Part shown: one piece after another, positions 1-5,868 of the stretch
Numbering within the stretch: the stretch's first letter is position 1
Layout of the letters: each line of letters opens with the position of its first letter
Assembly: GCA_937897785.1 (NCBI GenBank)
Contig: CALCNB010000115.1
Location: 1 to 6,702 of the forward strand
Length of the DNA stretch: 6,702 nt
Direction: 5' to 3'
Source of the DNA: an uncultured Cellvibrionales bacterium
GTDB taxonomy: Bacteria; Pseudomonadota; Gammaproteobacteria; Pseudomonadales; UBA7434
Translations under genes and position numbers: made by a program
Notes under the pieces: model-generated
Databases searched by the model: none
The model's input: only the letters and a program-made list of their open reading frames with translations
Told to the model about the DNA's origin: nothing

Positions 1-370
1 CAATCGATAATTCGGGCAGATCGGCATGTAAAATACAGATATCGGTGTCGTCAGCTAATTGTAAAACATGCTCACAGCCAGCGTTAATAGCCGCATTCAA
101 TGGGGATAAAATCGTAGTTGATGTTAGCTTGGCTGGTGCGATCTGTGCGGGCTCAGAAATTAGCGTGACAGCATAGTGCTTAGCCATTAACGCAGCGGTA
201 GGATCATCAGACACTATCACAATGCCGTCTATCGATGGCGCCTGTGTTAATACCGACAACACATCTTCCACCATCGCATGAAATAAACGACGACGCTCAG
301 TAGCCGATAGCACACCAGAAAGACGCTGCTTAGCACTGACAAAATCTTTAAGGGGTAAGACTGCCCACAT
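1..370 (-). CDS. cofC: CofC/FbiD, phospho-acid guanylyltransferase (3' part beyond the window)
   Basis: This protein would transfer GMP from GTP to a phosphorylated three-carbon acid, giving the activated intermediate used by CofD in F420 synthesis. I translated it directly: 123 residues are visible, and family members are usually a little over 200, so roughly the last 90 or more lie off the left edge. The N-terminus WAVLPLKDFVSAKQRLSG (residues 2-19) is the family's nucleotide-binding P-x-K-x5-AK-x-RL signature. VIVSDDP (51-57) and LHADLPEL (114-121) match the following sheet and the metal/nucleotide site. The start is ATG at 368-370, 22 bases after the cofD stop, with only a weak AGG in front. 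Known relatives use 2-phospho-L-lactate (archaea), phosphoenolpyruvate (mycobacteria) or 3-phosphoglycerate (Paraburkholderia rhizoxinica). The visible part does not tell which applies here. Family assignment is firm; substrate is open. Confidence 0.9.
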   Translation of the reverse strand, partial: MWAVLPLKDFVSAKQRLSGVLSATERRRLFHAMVEDVLSVLTQAPSIDGIVIVSDDPTAALMAKHYAVTLISEPAQIAPAKLTSTTILSPLNAAINAGCEHVLQLADDTDICILHADLPELSI

Positions 371-392
371 AAAAAACCTATTTTTGTTAAGG

Positions 393-1358
393 TTATTCTA
401 GCGCTGATGAATCAAATTGTTCAGCGAATTGCAAGCACTGCTGAGCTAGATTTATTTTATCCTGCTCGCTGTGCATCACCGTGTCGGCAATTTTTACTCT
501 AATACCCATCGCCTCAATTTCAGCGGCTCGATCAGTGTCGCTGCGATCAATAACCAGTCCGTCAATGGTATCACTATAGTAACTGGCAACACCGATCACT
601 GAGATTGGCATTTCAAGCCCCTGCATCATTTTTGCGGTCGGACCCTTAATCGCCATGCCATTCACAATAGGTGATACTGCAATAATAGGTGCCTGACATC
701 GCTTAAGTTTTGGTAATACCGACGGTATTTTTAAAATAGGATCGACACTGACAAAGGGGTTCGACGGGCAAATAATAATAGCTTTAGGCTCTGCTGCTAT
801 GGCAGCCTCGAAAGCGTCGCTAGGGGCCGCTAATGCCATGCCGTTAAATCGGATCTCACTCACTGGGGGTTGGCACTGCTGGCCGACAAAATAGTCTTGG
901 AAGTCAAGCCAGCCTTGATCGGTAAGCACCTGTGTCGCAACTGCGTCGTTAGTCATGGGAATCAGCTGTTGCTCAACCCCGAGCGCTTGGCACAGCTTTG
1001 CAGTGACCTGCTCTAAACTGAGGCCCTGCTCCAAATATTGACGCCTGCGAGTATGTGTCGCGAGGTCACGATCGCCCAATCGAAACCAGGTATCACCGCC
1101 AAGCTTGGACATAGCATCCATAAATTGCCACGTTTCATTTGCCAGACCCCAGCCCTGCTCGTCATTATTTAAGCCCGCCAAGGTATACATCACGGTATCG
1201 AGATCAGGTGAAACAGGAAAGCCTAAATGACAGAAGTCATCAGCAGTATTGGCAACAATAGTCAGCTGTTTTGGCGACAGTGATCGCGCCAAGCCCAGCG
1301 CTAATTTCGCCCCACCAACGCCGCCTGTAAGAGCTAATATATTTGCTTGTTCTATCAT
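393..1358 (-). CDS. cofD: CofD/FbiA, phospho-acid transferase forming F420-0
   Basis: CofD transfers the phospho-acid part of the GDP-linked intermediate made by CofC onto Fo (7,8-didemethyl-8-hydroxy-5-deazariboflavin), giving F420-0 or its dehydro or 3PG variant, in the cytoplasm. The 321 residues are normal for the family (about 300-330). Visible signatures are LTGGVGGAKLA near the N-terminus (10-20), NTADDF (37-42, with the acidic residues associated with metal and Fo binding), SPDLDTVMYTLAG (50-62), GDRDLATHTRR (95-105), CPSNPFVSV (197-205), VSPIVNG (228-234) and KGPTAKMM (238-245). The gene starts with ATG 15 bases after the cofE stop. The ribosome binding site is weak, which suggests translational coupling in the operon. 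No frameshift or missing motif was seen. Confidence 0.97.
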   Translation of the reverse strand: MIEQANILALTGGVGGAKLALGLARSLSPKQLTIVANTADDFCHLGFPVSPDLDTVMYTLAGLNNDEQGWGLANETWQFMDAMSKLGGDTWFRLGDRDLATHTRRRQYLEQGLSLEQVTAKLCQALGVEQQLIPMTNDAVATQVLTDQGWLDFQDYFVGQQCQPPVSEIRFNGMALAAPSDAFEAAIAAEPKAIIICPSNPFVSVDPILKIPSVLPKLKRCQAPIIAVSPIVNGMAIKGPTAKMMQGLEMPISVIGVASYYSDTIDGLVIDRSDTDRAAEIEAMGIRVKIADTVMHSEQDKINLAQQCLQFAEQFDSSALE

Positions 1359-1373
1359 TCTATTATCACTAGG

Positions 1374-2132
1374 CTAACGAAACAGATCGGCTTTTTTATC
1401 ACGGATCAATGCGCTCGCATCCTGCTCGCTGACTTGCCAATCCCACCCTCGAATAACGACCGCTGGAACCGATTCATCACCCTGCCCCATCAATAGCGAG
1501 GCGGCAGATGCCAGCTCGTCTGCGTCAGCCATTTCGGTGACTTCTAGCGGACGACCAAATAAATCAGAGGCGCCGATCGCTGAGCGCAATGACGGCACCC
1601 CAGCGCTACCTATCGCAAAACCGGTAATGCCGTTGCGCCAGGCTCGACCCGCACTGTCACTGATGATAATACCTATTTTCAAATCTTGCTGAGCGAAATA
1701 ATCGGCAAGCTTTTTTGCACTCAAATTCGCATCCGTGGGCAATAGCAAGACCCGCTCTCGGCCCTCAAAATCAGTAATATTAGACCGATCGATACCAGCA
1801 TTCGCATGCACATAACCACAGCGATGCTCGACAATCATCACCCCTGGACGATGCCTAACCACTTCTTTTGACTCATCTAGAATCAACTGCACTAAACGAG
1901 GGTCTTTGTCGACTTTAGCGGCCCAATGTAGCGCCTCGGTAGAGGGCTCAATTTCGTCCAGTAAGGCATAGCGACCTTCAGATTTCGAAATGATTTTTTG
2001 TGCGATAACGAGTATATCGCCATCCACCAGCTCGAGTTTAGCCGCCTGTAAAGCAGTATCGAGCAAGGCTGGCAAATCATCGCCAACCTCGACCAAAGGT
2101 AATGTTTTCAGTGCGGTTAGAGAAAGGTCCAC
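1374..2132 (-). CDS. cofE: CofE, coenzyme F420-0:L-glutamate ligase (single-domain form)
   Basis: CofE uses GTP to add gamma-linked glutamates to F420-0, building the polyglutamate tail. The 252 residues match the free-standing CofE form. They do not match the roughly 450-residue actinobacterial FbiB, which carries an extra C-terminal FMN domain that reduces dehydro-F420-0. Family motifs visible are PLVEVGDDL (12-20), LVIAQKIISKSEGR (41-54), VHANAGIDRSN (108-118), LLLPTDAN (129-136), ISDSAGRAWRNGITGFAIG (157-175) and ADADELASAA (202-211). The likely start is GTG at 2130-2132, 13 bases after the npdG stop; it places PLVEVGDDL where the family normally has it. The Shine-Dalgarno match is poor, so translation may be coupled to npdG. 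Lack of the FbiB reductase domain bears on which phospho-acid this pathway uses (see findings). Confidence 0.96.
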   Translation of the reverse strand: MDLSLTALKTLPLVEVGDDLPALLDTALQAAKLELVDGDILVIAQKIISKSEGRYALLDEIEPSTEALHWAAKVDKDPRLVQLILDESKEVVRHRPGVMIVEHRCGYVHANAGIDRSNITDFEGRERVLLLPTDANLSAKKLADYFAQQDLKIGIIISDSAGRAWRNGITGFAIGSAGVPSLRSAIGASDLFGRPLEVTEMADADELASAASLLMGQGDESVPAVVIRGWDWQVSEQDASALIRDKKADLFR

Positions 2133-2145
2133 AGGCGTCAGTCAA

Positions 2146-2826
2146 TTAAGCCTCTGGAATGCCCGTTAAGGCAATACCGGCATGACACTTGTATTGCTTA
2201 TTGATAAAAATCAGCACCGAGGTGAGCGCTTCAACCGCCGCGGCATTCGCAATTGAACCTCCGTGGTAGCCCTTCATGCCGGCCGCTTCAACAAGTTTGA
2301 TAACCTCTTCTCGAGCGGCTTTTTTATTGCCGCAGACGATAACATCACAGGTTAAGTCACTGCCCGCTTGTAAATGCACAGCAGCGACATTTTGAAACGC
2401 CGATACGACTTGCACGTTTTCACCGACGATCTCCTGAGCGATCTGGCCCGCTGAGCCCTGCTCTGGCAATTGGACACGCGCCACTTTAGGTGGAACTAAT
2501 GGCACCGTCACATCAATTAAAATTTTCCCCTCAAGCACATCTTTGACCGACTCTAAGGTACTGGCATGGTGGGCAAAAGGAACCGTCATTGCAACGATGT
2601 CAGCTGCACTGGCAGCTGCATGATTATCCATCGCCTCGGCAGCAGCGTCTGCAATTCCTCGCTCTTGCATCAAGCCTTGTAAGGCATCGACCGCTTCTTG
2701 CGCTTTTTCCTGAGTCCGCGAGCCAATAATGACGCGATAACCTGCCTGCGTCCAACGACGCGCTAAACCCGTCCCAAGATCGCCAGTACCGCCCAAAATG
2801 GCAACGGTGGGTAATAAATCACTCAT
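2146..2826 (-). CDS. npdG: NADPH-dependent F420 reductase (F420:NADPH oxidoreductase, Fno)
   Basis: This soluble enzyme passes hydride between NADP(H) and F420. In bacteria it is usually thought to supply reduced F420 from NADPH. The 226 residues equal the family norm (about 220). The Rossmann dinucleotide loop is GGTGDLGTGLARR (12-24). GSRTQEKA (35-42) supplies the Ser-Arg pair that binds the NADPH 2'-phosphate in the Archaeoglobus enzyme. MTVPFAHH (80-87) and VVSAFQNVAAVHL (140-152) correspond to the nicotinamide/F420 pocket. The C-terminal end runs VEALTSVLIFINK to ITGIP-like LTGIP (220-224). Start ATG at 2824-2826 is set by AAGGAA five bases upstream. It is the first gene of the npdG-cofE-cofD-cofC unit. 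A generic pyrroline-5-carboxylate-reductase-like NADP fold is the alternative, but the motifs and the neighbouring F420 genes make Fno much better. Confidence 0.94.
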   Translation of the reverse strand: MSDLLPTVAILGGTGDLGTGLARRWTQAGYRVIIGSRTQEKAQEAVDALQGLMQERGIADAAAEAMDNHAAASAADIVAMTVPFAHHASTLESVKDVLEGKILIDVTVPLVPPKVARVQLPEQGSAGQIAQEIVGENVQVVSAFQNVAAVHLQAGSDLTCDVIVCGNKKAAREEVIKLVEAAGMKGYHGGSIANAAAVEALTSVLIFINKQYKCHAGIALTGIPEA

Positions 2827-2831
2827 AGCAA

Positions 2832-2837
2832 TTCCTT
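2832..2837 (-). promoter_or_regulatory. Shine-Dalgarno of npdG (AAGGAA)
   Basis: The minus strand reads AAGGAA, then TTGCT, then ATG. The five-base spacing fixes the npdG start at 2826. It is the strongest ribosome binding site in the F420 operon; the three downstream genes have poor ones. Confidence 0.7.
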
Positions 2838-2892
2838 ATTGTAATTGTGTATTAAATCGTCGCCCAACGGCCATCGCTGAACGAAGTGAATG

Positions 2893-2906
2893 AACCAATG
2901 CTGGTT
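2893..2906. repeat. Palindrome AACCA-atgc-TGGTT at the predicted npdG transcript start
   Basis: Perfect five-base arms (2893-2897 and 2902-2906) flank a four-base centre. The palindrome begins about eight bases downstream of the TATAAT element facing npdG, so it covers the expected +1 region. That is a usual place for a repressor operator. No regulator gene is in the window, and arms this short can occur by chance. Confidence 0.35.
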
Positions 2907-2913
2907 TGTGGTT

Positions 2914-2919
2914 ATTATA
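2914..2919 (-). promoter_or_regulatory. -10 element (TATAAT) for the npdG-cofEDC operon
   Basis: The minus strand carries a perfect consensus TATAAT here, about 88 bases upstream of the npdG ATG, predicting a leader of roughly 80 bases. The region 16-18 bases further upstream (ATCTTT/TCTTTA) is a poor -35 match. The promoter may therefore be weak or need an activator. It is the best sigma-70-like hexamer in the divergent region. Confidence 0.5.
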
Positions 2920-2943
2920 CGCTGAAATTACCCTTAAAGATGA

Positions 2944-2984
2944 GTGGCAATAACCGCCACCCTAAAAGGGATATTTTCCTTTTA
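2944..2984. repeat. Cluster of small inverted repeats in the divergent intergenic region
   Basis: Three short perfect inverted repeats sit back to back: GTGGC/GCCAC (2944-2948 with 2956-2960), CCCT-AAA-AGGG (2960-2970), and TAAAAGG/CCTTTTA (2963-2969 with 2978-2984). The first contains AATAACC (2949-2955), which is also the inverted copy of GGTTATT at 2910-2916, overlapping the npdG -10 element. The cluster lies upstream of both divergent genes and could hold regulator sites. It could also be ordinary AT-rich spacer. No T-tract typical of a terminator follows, and no gene ends nearby. Confidence 0.35.
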
Positions 2985-3031
2985 AATCAAGATCCAGTTA
3001 CAATAAACTAAATATAGAAAACAAACCGTTC

Positions 3032-3074
3032 GCTAAAATCAAGCCTGCATCGATTTTAGCATCCGATTAGCATC
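3032..3074. repeat. Inverted GCTAAAATC/GATTTTAGC plus tandem TTAGCATC upstream of the SDR gene
   Basis: GCTAAAATC (3032-3040) is matched perfectly by GATTTTAGC (3052-3060) across an 11-base spacer. The right arm runs into TTAGCATC (3056-3063), which recurs exactly at 3067-3074. The two copies start 11 bases apart, about one helical turn. The element ends 21 bases before the SDR start codon. It could be an operator with one inverted and two direct half-sites (TTAGC core), or a 9-bp hairpin in the SDR leader. The arrangement is seen directly; function is inferred. A TACAAT hexamer at 2999-3004 is a possible -10 element for this direction, with a weak -35. Confidence 0.5.
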
Positions 3075-3095
3075 ACGAGTAATGCGAATAGAATT

Positions 3096-3920
3096 ATGGC
3101 CAACAACGATAATACGCAAGACAACCCAACCAATACGAGACTTTGCTTCGATAACGCTGTGGTATTGGTGACCGGCGGCGGTAAAGGCGTGGGGCTAGGT
3201 ATCAGCCTACGCTTTCTTGAGGCTGGTGCTACTGTCTATATTTGCGGTCGTTCAGCGCCAGAATCGCTGCCATCGGCACCGACTCACAACGGCAGTAATG
3301 TCGCCCAATTTATTAGCGCCGATGTCCGCGATCTCGACCAGGCACAAGCCATGTTCGATCAAATCAAAACTGAATCAGGGCGTTTAGATGTGTTAGTCAA
3401 TAATGCCGGTGGCGCACCTCCGGCTGATGCGGCAACGGCATCGCCACGGTTTACTGCATCGATCATTAATCTAAATTTGCTTGCGCCGATTAATCTTGCT
3501 CAGATGGCCAATACGCTTATGCAAGATCAGGCCAGTGGCGGCAGTATTATTAATATTGCCAGTGTTAGCGTCATTCGCCCATCGCCGGGCACCGCAGCTT
3601 ACGGTGCGGCCAAGGCAGGCATGGTCAACTTCTCCTCATCAGTCGCGGTTGAGTGGGCGCCCAAGGTTCGCGTAAATGCGGTTATCGCAGGTTTAGTCAG
3701 AACCGAGCAAGCAGAGTTACATTACGGTGATGAAGCCGGCATCGAGGCTGTTGGGCGCACGATCCCTCTGGGTCGTATGGCGCAACCACAAGACATCGGT
3801 GATGCCTGTTTATTTTTAGCTTCATCACTGGCAAGCTATGTATCGGGCTCTACGGTAACCGTTCATGGCGGTGGCGAAGCACCCGTCTTTCTTTCCGCCT
3901 CTAACGCAAATAACGAGTAA
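3096..3920 (+). CDS. Short-chain dehydrogenase/reductase (classical SDR), substrate unknown
   Basis: A soluble NAD(P)-dependent oxidoreductase of the classical SDR type. The 274 residues are slightly above the usual 250 because of a polar, Asn-rich N-terminal extension of about 18 residues. The cofactor loop is VTGGGKGVGLG (25-35). GR at 51-52 after the second strand favours NADP(H). DV (76-77) sits at the adenine contact and VNNAGG is at 101-106. The catalytic set is complete: Asn127, Ser156, Tyr169 and Lys173, within IASVSV and YGAAK. PLGRMAQPQDIG (224-235) and YVSGSTVTVHGG (248-259) are typical C-terminal features. ATG at 3096-3098 is the only sensible start, but its ribosome binding site is weak. 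dapE follows after 7 bases, so the two are probably co-transcribed. Family members act on steroids, sugars, fatty acyl groups and many other alcohols and ketones; nothing seen picks one. Confidence 0.92.
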   Translation: MANNDNTQDNPTNTRLCFDNAVVLVTGGGKGVGLGISLRFLEAGATVYICGRSAPESLPSAPTHNGSNVAQFISADVRDLDQAQAMFDQIKTESGRLDVLVNNAGGAPPADAATASPRFTASIINLNLLAPINLAQMANTLMQDQASGGSIINIASVSVIRPSPGTAAYGAAKAGMVNFSSSVAVEWAPKVRVNAVIAGLVRTEQAELHYGDEAGIEAVGRTIPLGRMAQPQDIGDACLFLASSLASYVSGSTVTVHGGGEAPVFLSASNANNE

Positions 3921-3927
3921 GTCACTT

Positions 3928-5064
3928 ATGTCTCATTCTCCAACCATCGACCTTGCCATGCAGCTAATGGCCTGTCGCTCGGTGACGCCTATCGACGATG
4001 GCTGCCAAGATATTATGATCGCTCGGTTACAAGCCATCGGTTTTCGAATTGAACGTTTACGGTTTGATGACGTTGATAATTTTTGGGCGGTACATGGCGA
4101 CAGCGGTGATATTCTGGCCTTTGCTGGCCATACCGATGTTGTTCCCGCTGGCGACGAAGACCAATGGCAGTACCCGCCTTATCAGCCTCGTGTCGAACAA
4201 GGCCTATTATGTGGTCGTGGCGCTGCCGACATGAAAGGCAGCTTAGCCGCGATGGTTACCGCCACCGAGGCTTTTATTTCCGCACACCCAAATCACCCCA
4301 ACCGCCTGGCTTTTTTAATCACCAGTGATGAAGAAGGCATTGCCATTAATGGTACTGCGAGGGTGATGGACTATTTAGCCGAGCATAACGAAACAATTCG
4401 TTGGTGTGTCGTCGGTGAACCCTCTAGCACCGCATTAACAGGCGACACGATTAAAAATGGTCGACGCGGATCACTGGGGCTTAAATTAACTGTCCACGGT
4501 GTGCAAGGTCATGTCGCTTACCCCCATTTAGCGGATAATCCCATTTTTAGTTTTTCTCCGGCTCTGGTTGAACTTAATCAAACAGAATGGGATCGAGGGA
4601 ATGATTTTTTCCCCGCTACGAGCTTTCAAATTTCTAATATACAAGCGGGCACTGGGGCAACGAATGTTATCCCTGGTGACTTACACATTACCGCTAACTT
4701 TCGCTTTTCTACCGAACTTACCGTCGATGACATTAAACAACGGCTAACTGCCATTCTTGACCGGCATGGCTTACAGTTTAGTATTGAATGGCATTTGAGC
4801 GGACTGCCGTTCATCACAGAGCGTGGTGAATTAATTGATGCCAGCGTGAAGGCCATCGAACAAGTGACTGGCTTGAATGCAGAATTGAGTACCGCTGGCG
4901 GCACATCGGACGGACGATTTATTGCACCAACCGGCGCCCAACTGGTGGAACTTGGCCCTGTAAATAAGACTATCCATCGGGTAAATGAACGAGTAAATGC
5001 GGCCGAACTCGACCAATTACATGCGATCTATGAAAAAATAATGATCGCATTACTCAGCGACTAA
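3928..5064 (+). CDS. dapE: Succinyl-diaminopimelate desuccinylase
   Basis: DapE removes succinate from N-succinyl-LL-2,6-diaminopimelate, a late step of the succinylase route to meso-diaminopimelate for peptidoglycan and lysine. From ATG 3928 the protein has 378 residues, matching the family (about 375). An upstream in-frame ATG at 3865 lies inside the SDR gene and would add 21 unrelated residues, so it is rejected. All M20 dizinc residues are present, one off the Haemophilus numbering: His68 and Asp70 (AGHTDVVPAG), Asp101 (GRGAADMKGS), Glu135-Glu136 (SDEEG), Glu164 (VGEPS) and His350 (KTIHRVNE). GRRGSLGLKLTVHGVQGH (178-195) begins the dimerisation domain, and TSDGRF is at 326-331. The SDR stop lies 7 bases upstream and a small membrane gene follows after 7 bases. 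Often dapE sits near dapC/dapD; here it follows an SDR gene. Confidence 0.97.
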   Translation: MSHSPTIDLAMQLMACRSVTPIDDGCQDIMIARLQAIGFRIERLRFDDVDNFWAVHGDSGDILAFAGHTDVVPAGDEDQWQYPPYQPRVEQGLLCGRGAADMKGSLAAMVTATEAFISAHPNHPNRLAFLITSDEEGIAINGTARVMDYLAEHNETIRWCVVGEPSSTALTGDTIKNGRRGSLGLKLTVHGVQGHVAYPHLADNPIFSFSPALVELNQTEWDRGNDFFPATSFQISNIQAGTGATNVIPGDLHITANFRFSTELTVDDIKQRLTAILDRHGLQFSIEWHLSGLPFITERGELIDASVKAIEQVTGLNAELSTAGGTSDGRFIAPTGAQLVELGPVNKTIHRVNERVNAAELDQLHAIYEKIMIALLSD

Positions 5065-5071
5065 TACCGTG

Positions 5072-5316
5072 ATGCGCGCCAGCAAAAGTAAACTGGCAAC
5101 ACTCTTTCGTGATGATCGCCTGCGAATCACGCATTTCGCTATCAGTGGCCTGGTTTTTTTATCAGCTACGCCCTGCTTTACTGGTGCGAAACCAATATAG
5201 CACCATCACTGAGGCAGGAGTTGATCTCACTCGCATGTCTTATGATTGGTGGTTTAGCGTTTTGCTGGGCCATGCTGATGCAAATACTGTTTATTTTATC
5301 GCGGATCTTAAAGTAA
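5072..5316 (+). pseudogene. Small two-helix membrane protein split by a -1 frame change at a T7 run
   Basis: Starting at ATG 5072 (GTG at 5069 is also in frame), 7 bases after dapE, the reading frame gives MRASKSKLATLFRDDRLRI, then a hydrophobic stretch, but hits TAG at 5198-5200 after 42 residues. In the -1 frame, from ATC 5161 onward, a convincing continuation runs ISYALLYWCETNIAPSLRQE, then a long hydrophobic helix with GGLAFCWAMLMQILFIL and a basic end SRILK, stopping at TAA 5314-5316. That frame has no usable start of its own; it is closed by TGA at 5113-5115. Joined at the T run the product is 81 residues: a basic cytoplasmic N-terminus, helix 1 (about 21-37) and helix 2 (about 52-76). 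I do not recognise the family. It may be a sequencing or assembly indel, a true pseudogene, or a programmed frameshift gene. Coordinates span both frames. Confidence 0.6.
5155..5218 (+). promoter_or_regulatory. Candidate -1 programmed frameshift signal: U UUU UUA plus nested stems
   Basis: In the zero frame of the small gene the codons are GTT TTT TTA, giving the canonical X XXY YYZ heptamer T TTT TTA at 5155-5161. A -1 slip there places the ribosome exactly in the frame that carries the second membrane helix. Ten bases downstream, CCTGCTT (5172-5178) can pair with AGGCAGG (5212-5218), seven pairs with one G-U. Inside it TGGTGC (5182-5187) pairs perfectly with GCACCA (5200-5205). The zero-frame stop lies at 5198-5200, within this structure. 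No internal Shine-Dalgarno is obvious upstream. Pairing was found by eye with no energy calculation, and a plain one-base deletion in the T run would look the same. Confidence 0.35.
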
Positions 5317-5322
5317 GCGTCA

Positions 5323-5868
5323 CTAAAAAATTAAGCCCAGCGTCGGCACATCAATATTGGCATAATCCATAATGACTTCTCGATCAGCGATTTTAAAATC
5401 CCCATCGATCATTAATAATTGATCATTCCGCTGACCGCTGTAGATAAAATTATCACTGCCAGGCCTAGCAAAAAATAAATGAAAGTTGCTCCGCACGCGA
5501 ATACTTTCATCACCACACTCAAGCAGTTCAACATTACCAATAATACGGCGCGTTCTTGCTGGTGGATTGTCGGCCCAAGAGTTCATCTTATAGGCCCTGT
5601 CTACTCGAACAAAAAGGTGGGCATACCCCTCTTCACGAATCGGGCAGCCCAATCCATCGCTACCCTCAAGTTCATTGTCAATTGCAATCATAGCCTCTTC
5701 GCCACGCTGACGATTATTGACTAAGGCATTGACTCTTGCAGGCATTACATAGCGAATACTTTCACTCACGAGGGACAGCCACTGCTGATATTGACGCCCG
5801 TCTAATAAGCGGGCCTCACGGTAATAGAATTGCTCAATCGCATATTGTCGCTCAATATCAGAGATCAT
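5323..5868 (-). CDS. Aromatic-ring-hydroxylating dioxygenase, beta subunit
   Basis: The small subunit of a Rieske non-heme iron dioxygenase, a SnoaL/NTF2-like cone fold that packs under the catalytic alpha subunits, typically alpha3beta3, and mainly supports structure. From ATG 5868 it has 181 residues, within the family range of about 160-190. Signatures are IEQFYYREARLLDGRQYQQW (11-30), PARTRRIIGNVEL (103-115), VRSNFHLFFAR (125-135) and IADREVIMDYA (160-170), ending in a hydrophobic LGLIF tail like the family's usual C-terminus. A TTG one codon upstream is possible, but AGGTGA lies six bases before the ATG and only three before the TTG, so ATG is chosen. It overlaps the alpha-subunit gene by 11 bases, indicating coupled translation. 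Its stop is 6 bases from the convergent small membrane gene. The substrate cannot be read from this subunit. Confidence 0.93.
   Translation of the reverse strand: MISDIERQYAIEQFYYREARLLDGRQYQQWLSLVSESIRYVMPARVNALVNNRQRGEEAMIAIDNELEGSDGLGCPIREEGYAHLFVRVDRAYKMNSWADNPPARTRRIIGNVELLECGDESIRVRSNFHLFFARPGSDNFIYSGQRNDQLLMIDGDFKIADREVIMDYANIDVPTLGLIF

Noticed and set aside
1892..2086. Minus-strand 64-residue reading frame inside cofE
   Set aside because: It lies in another frame wholly within cofE, whose protein has every family motif. The short product shows no domain and is a shadow.
2960..2984. Small hairpins as a rho-independent terminator
   Set aside because: No gene ends nearby on either strand, the stems are AT-rich and no clean T-tract follows; a regulatory or incidental role is more likely.
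3865..3927. Upstream in-frame ATG start for dapE
   Set aside because: It would overlap the end of the SDR gene and add 21 residues not found in DapE. ATG 3928 gives the normal length and metal-ligand positions.
4626..5016. Minus-strand reading frames opposite dapE
   Set aside because: They are antisense to a well-conserved coding region, Cys/Ser-rich with no recognisable domain, and are most likely shadows of dapE codon use.
5314..5345. Possible bidirectional terminator between the convergent units
   Set aside because: Only 6 bases separate the stop codons. An A6 run is present, but I could not find a convincing GC-rich stem beside it.
5109..5372. Plus-strand 87-residue reading frame behind dapE
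   Set aside because: It is in the third frame across the small membrane gene and runs into the beta-subunit gene. Its translation is not coherent, while the other two frames together give a plausible membrane protein.
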